From Volvox africanus (Eukaryota; Chlorophyta; Chlorophyceae; Chlamydomonadales; Volvocaceae), in NCBI GenBank assembly GCA_030268105.1, contig BSDZ01000078.1, positions 5,317,001 to 5,381,000 of the forward strand: DNA of 64,000 nucleotides, given 5' to 3'. A model generated the notes under the pieces. The model saw nothing but the letters and a program-made list of their open reading frames with translations, did not search any database and had not been told where the DNA came from. Numbering within the stretch: position 1 is the first letter of the stretch; each line of letters opens with the position of its first letter. Positions 60,732 through 64,000 of this stretch are shown here, piece by piece. The position numbers and the translations under genes were made by a program.

Positions 60732-63700
60732 ATGGAAGTGATCAATAACTCTATTGTTGATGAGGAGACACCACTTGGCAACGATATCGACGAACATCAG
60801 CATTATATTCACAGGGCTCCATGGCTACGCGCATTTGTTCTGGGTGCAAATGACGGCCTGGTAAGCGCTGGTTGGGATGGAAAGTCTGGGTGGCAGAGGA
60901 TGACAGTCGTCTATTTGATACGGCTGAAAGGGCAGTCGACTGATTTCAGGGAAGATAATCACGCATTTCCAAAGTAAAATTCGGTTCAAGCATTCTATGT
61001 CGCTCATCGCGCCATCGAGGTATCTTTTGACCTGCAGAGTAACGAAAGGTGTTATGGGCGCTTGCCATGCACTGTTCTCCTTCGAGGCATTCAAAATAAC
61101 TTCAAAGCCTAAAACTAAATGCAATGTTATGTCTTCAACTTTAGCATGGTTTATGCGCATTGACAGAACTATGATAGAAGCCGTAGACATGGATGAAAGC
61201 CGTTTAGGTGCTATCATAAGTCATTCCCTTGGGCATCACCACCGAACATATGGCTAGAAATGAGGTCCAGAAAGGGTGACATCTAGAGGCCGAAGGTCTC
61301 ATTTGGGTTCTCGCTCGGCAATACAGGCTCCAGTTGGCGTTTCGGGAAAACGAAGGCGCCATATGACGAAGCTTCGCCGAATGAAATCCGATAAATGAAA
61401 TATTTGGCCAGGCAAACCTCTACCATGAAATGCATATACCAGACAAACGGTTATGATTTCGTGAATGGATTCTTCATGGGGTCTTAATTAAGATCGACGG
61501 CCGTCCAACCGCTTCCTCCGACCTCGTCTTCCGACCTCTTCTTCCGATCTTCCCCTCTTCTTTTATCGCAATTTCCCCACCCCCACCCCACCCCCACCTC
61601 TGCCACCATGTCTCCTCAGGTTTCTGTCGCGGCCCTGATGCTGGGTGTGGGGGGCGGCAGTGAGTCCCTCAGCACCATGCGGCTGGCGGGTGAGTTGAGA
61701 AGGGGGCTCTGCAGGCGCCAGCGAGGTAGGGGCGGGACGAGCGGCTTCAGTGTCCCCCGACAGCCAGTAAGGGGGGGGGCATTGCCCACCTTCACGTCGT
61801 ATCTGGGCCAGCAGCCCCATCTACCTGTGTGTCCCACGAGCATCCGTTCGACGCACCGCATTCTACACACGGTGTTTCCCCTCCCGGGTTATCCCGCTCG
61901 CAGGTGTGGCCTCGTGGATCGCCGGCGCACTGAGCATGGCAGTTGGAGAGTACATCTCCGTCTCGTCCCAGGTACGGATTTGCCGTACAGATGCATCAAA
62001 GTGTGGCCTTGCCCCCGAGTAACTTCCAGGTGGAAGAGTAACTTCCGTAACCAGTCCACCGCTGCGCTGGCCTTGTCAAGATCGTGTCCGTGCTTGTTGG
62101 CTTCTGACCTCCCTTCATGTTACCCTCTACCCATATGCCATCCCAGTCGGAGCCCTTGATCCGCACCTTCCTGCACTCCCTCCCCCGCGCACTTCCGACC
62201 CCTCCAGCGCGACACTGAGGTAGCCGACATCGAGAAGGAGCGTCAGGCCCAGAGCAAAGGCCCCACTGCCCAAGCCAAAGAGTTGCAGGTGAGGCCCCAG
62301 CGTGCGTGTGCGCCAGGGGTTGGTTAGGGCAGGCTTTTAGGAGCAATAGCCCCATCGCCAGTGAAACCTCATCCTGCAGCGTAATGAGAGAGAAACCCGA
62401 AAGCTTCTTAGAAACTCCCTGAAGCCTAACCGGGAGGGAGGCGCAAGGAGCTCACGTAAAGGAATTGCGAACCCAGACAAGTAAGTCGCAGGCGTATGAG
62501 GGGTGCGGCGTATGAGGGGTCGTCTGCCTGATGTGCCACATCTGTGTTCTGTGATGATAAGTTCGAGAGGGGATGCGGCTGAGAAGTCGGTCAATGCGTG
62601 AGGCCCCGTTGGGAGGTCTGTTTCCATCGTCAGCCACGGCAGCTGCTATTCCTGTGCCCTGGCGGCCGCCGATGCTTACGGTGAAGGCCTACCGTGGCCT
62701 GCTGCTCCTGCTGCTGCTGCACCTGCCGCTGATATTTGTTGTCGATTGCGGCATGTTTTCGGCGCATGTTTCGTGGTTCAGGAGCTCACGGATATCTACA
62801 TTAAGCGCGGTCTGGATCCGGATCTGGCCAGGAAGGTGGCGGAGCAGCTCACGGAGAAGGTGGGGAAGGGGGGGAACTGCGCATGTATCCGTCCGTCCGT
62901 CCGTTCGTCCGTCCGTCCGTCTCGATGGCCGGTGTTTAGCTGGTCGCGGCATGTGTTTATTTCAGGTTTAGGGAGAAAGGGCGTGCTGCACTGGCTGGTC
63001 TATTTGAGTTTAAAATCTGGATCCGGATCCCGTGCAGGACGTCATTCGCGCTCATGCACGGGACGAGCTGGGCATCGACATCGATGAGCTTGCCAACCCG
63101 CTACAAGCCGCCGTGGTTTCGGCGCTAGCGTTTACTGCGGGTGTGAATGCGTCTAGCGTCTTTCTCTCCTTTAGGGAGTGCTGCGTCAGCACAACAGACA
63201 ACGTCGACAACTGTGCTCAGTCCGATGAGCCGTTCCGTGACAACTGTGTATGTGTAGCATATGCACGTTTGTCGCCAGATTGGGGTTTGGTTCAGGCCTT
63301 AGGGTTTGTCCCCGTCCCACGACACGAGTCTACAAGTCCTACACAAATCCCGTCTGTCCTGTCTCCTGCCGCCCTCAGGCGCCATGATTCCCCTTCTAGG
63401 GGGTGCATTCCTGCGGAACGCCCACATCCGGTTGATAGTGGTGGCAGTGCTCTCCTTGGCTGGGCTGGCGGCGTTTGGGATGACTGGAGCGCTCCTGGGA
63501 GGCTCCAAGCCTCTGGTTGGGATGCTGAGGGTGAGTTGAATGATGGCTTGTTGGGTGCTCGGTTTTGGGAATGATTCGGAAAAGATTTTTCTGGATGTCT
63601 GTCCGGATGTCCGTCTTAAATAAATATCTGTTCTGTGCGCCTGAGCTGTGGCGTCTCAGCAACGAAGATTCTCGAGACGCTGCGGGCCCTCGAACATTCA

Positions 63701-64000
63701 CATTTGCTGTCTCGCCCCGACTACCACTCTCCGCTCTCCACGCCGTTGGGTGGTGGTGGTGGTGGGGGTGGTGGGGGTGGTGGTTGGAGCGAAGGCCGTA
63801 ACCTTGGAAAATTACAACCTCGCAGTTATCCTTTTGTGGAGTAAAACCTGCCTACATGACAGACTGAGGTCCCTGATGAGGTACCCCTCGGAGCCATCTT
63901 TCTTTCGACACACCACGATGTCTTCTTGTTGGACTCATGGAATCTTCGCAGTCCTGAAGAGGCTCTGCTTCCTGACCCGCTCCTCCCTCTCTCCGGCCCC
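60732..64000 (+). CDS. vacuolar iron transporter, CCC1/VIT1 family (copy 2), last exon beyond the window
   Basis: Paralogue of the preceding gene with the same exon structure: 60732-60860, 61620-61689, 61904-61971, 62208-62288, 62782-62859, 63038-63140, 63379-63530. The eighth exon is not found before the right edge, so the model is partial at its 3' end. Exon 1 begins MEVINNSIVDEETPLG and ends HRAPWLRAFVLGANDGL. Exons 2, 3, 5 and 6 encode the same or almost the same residues as copy 1, whereas exon 1, exon 4 (RDTEVADIEKERQAQSKG) and exon 7 (GAMIPLLGGAFLRNAHIR) differ clearly. All expected metal-site and membrane features up to exon 7 are kept, so the copy looks functional. Exon lengths from exon 2 to exon 7 equal those of copy 1. 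Confidence 0.93.
61594..61986 (+). repeat. paralogous block A, copy 2
   Basis: Counterpart of 55405-55799; similarity begins inside intron 1 and stops abruptly 15 bases after the exon 3 donor. Confidence 0.9.
62735..63149 (+). repeat. paralogous block B, copy 2
   Basis: Counterpart of 56578-56979; similarity begins about 45 bases before exon 5 and stops nine bases into intron 6. Confidence 0.9.

Overview
The window looks like nuclear DNA of a green alga of the Chlorophyceae, most likely a volvocine relative of Chlamydomonas or Volvox. The genes are split into many short GT-AG exons with pyrimidine-rich acceptors, and the introns carry long simple repeats. TGTAA, the usual algal polyadenylation signal, follows some genes. 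The protein families are plant or algal: an R2R3-MYB of the plant subgroup-22 type, a GAF-domain TKL-like kinase, a plant-type sulfotransferase/aminotransferase fusion and a CCC1/VIT1 transporter pair. No prokaryotic features, rRNA, CRISPR or convincing tRNA were seen. All gene models were built by eye. Most were checked for reading phase across each junction, and unresolved junctions are stated.

Layout, left to right: (1) the 5' part of an R2R3-MYB factor, minus strand, running off the left edge; (2) an RTRAF/hCLE homologue, minus strand, with apparent GC-AG introns; (3) a small unrecognised plus-strand gene near 9.8-11.2 kb; (4) a large minus-strand protein (12.2-22.8 kb) with a possible lipid-modified N terminus, an NB-ARC-like helical region and about 15 WD40 repeats; (5) divergently from it, a USE1-type SNARE; (6) a gene-poor stretch with a retroelement remnant (27.7-31.0 kb); (7) a lipid-anchor-start GAF plus protein kinase gene (31.0-39.1 kb); (8) a gene-poor stretch (39.1-43.3 kb); (9) a MAT1 homologue (CDK-activating kinase/TFIIH), minus strand, without visible RING exons; (10) a mitochondrial acyl carrier protein; (11) a 13-exon sulfotransferase/class-IV aminotransferase fusion with a long perfect hairpin in one intron; (12) two tandem vacuolar-iron-transporter genes, the second cut by the right edge, which share near-identical blocks including introns.

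The genes do not form one pathway, which is normal for a nuclear genome. The most interesting points are the patchwork identity of the two transporter genes, the intronic hairpin, the altered active-site position in the aminotransferase-like protein, the missing RING of MAT1, the WD40 protein with alternative anchor starts and no visible P-loop, and the non-RD kinase.
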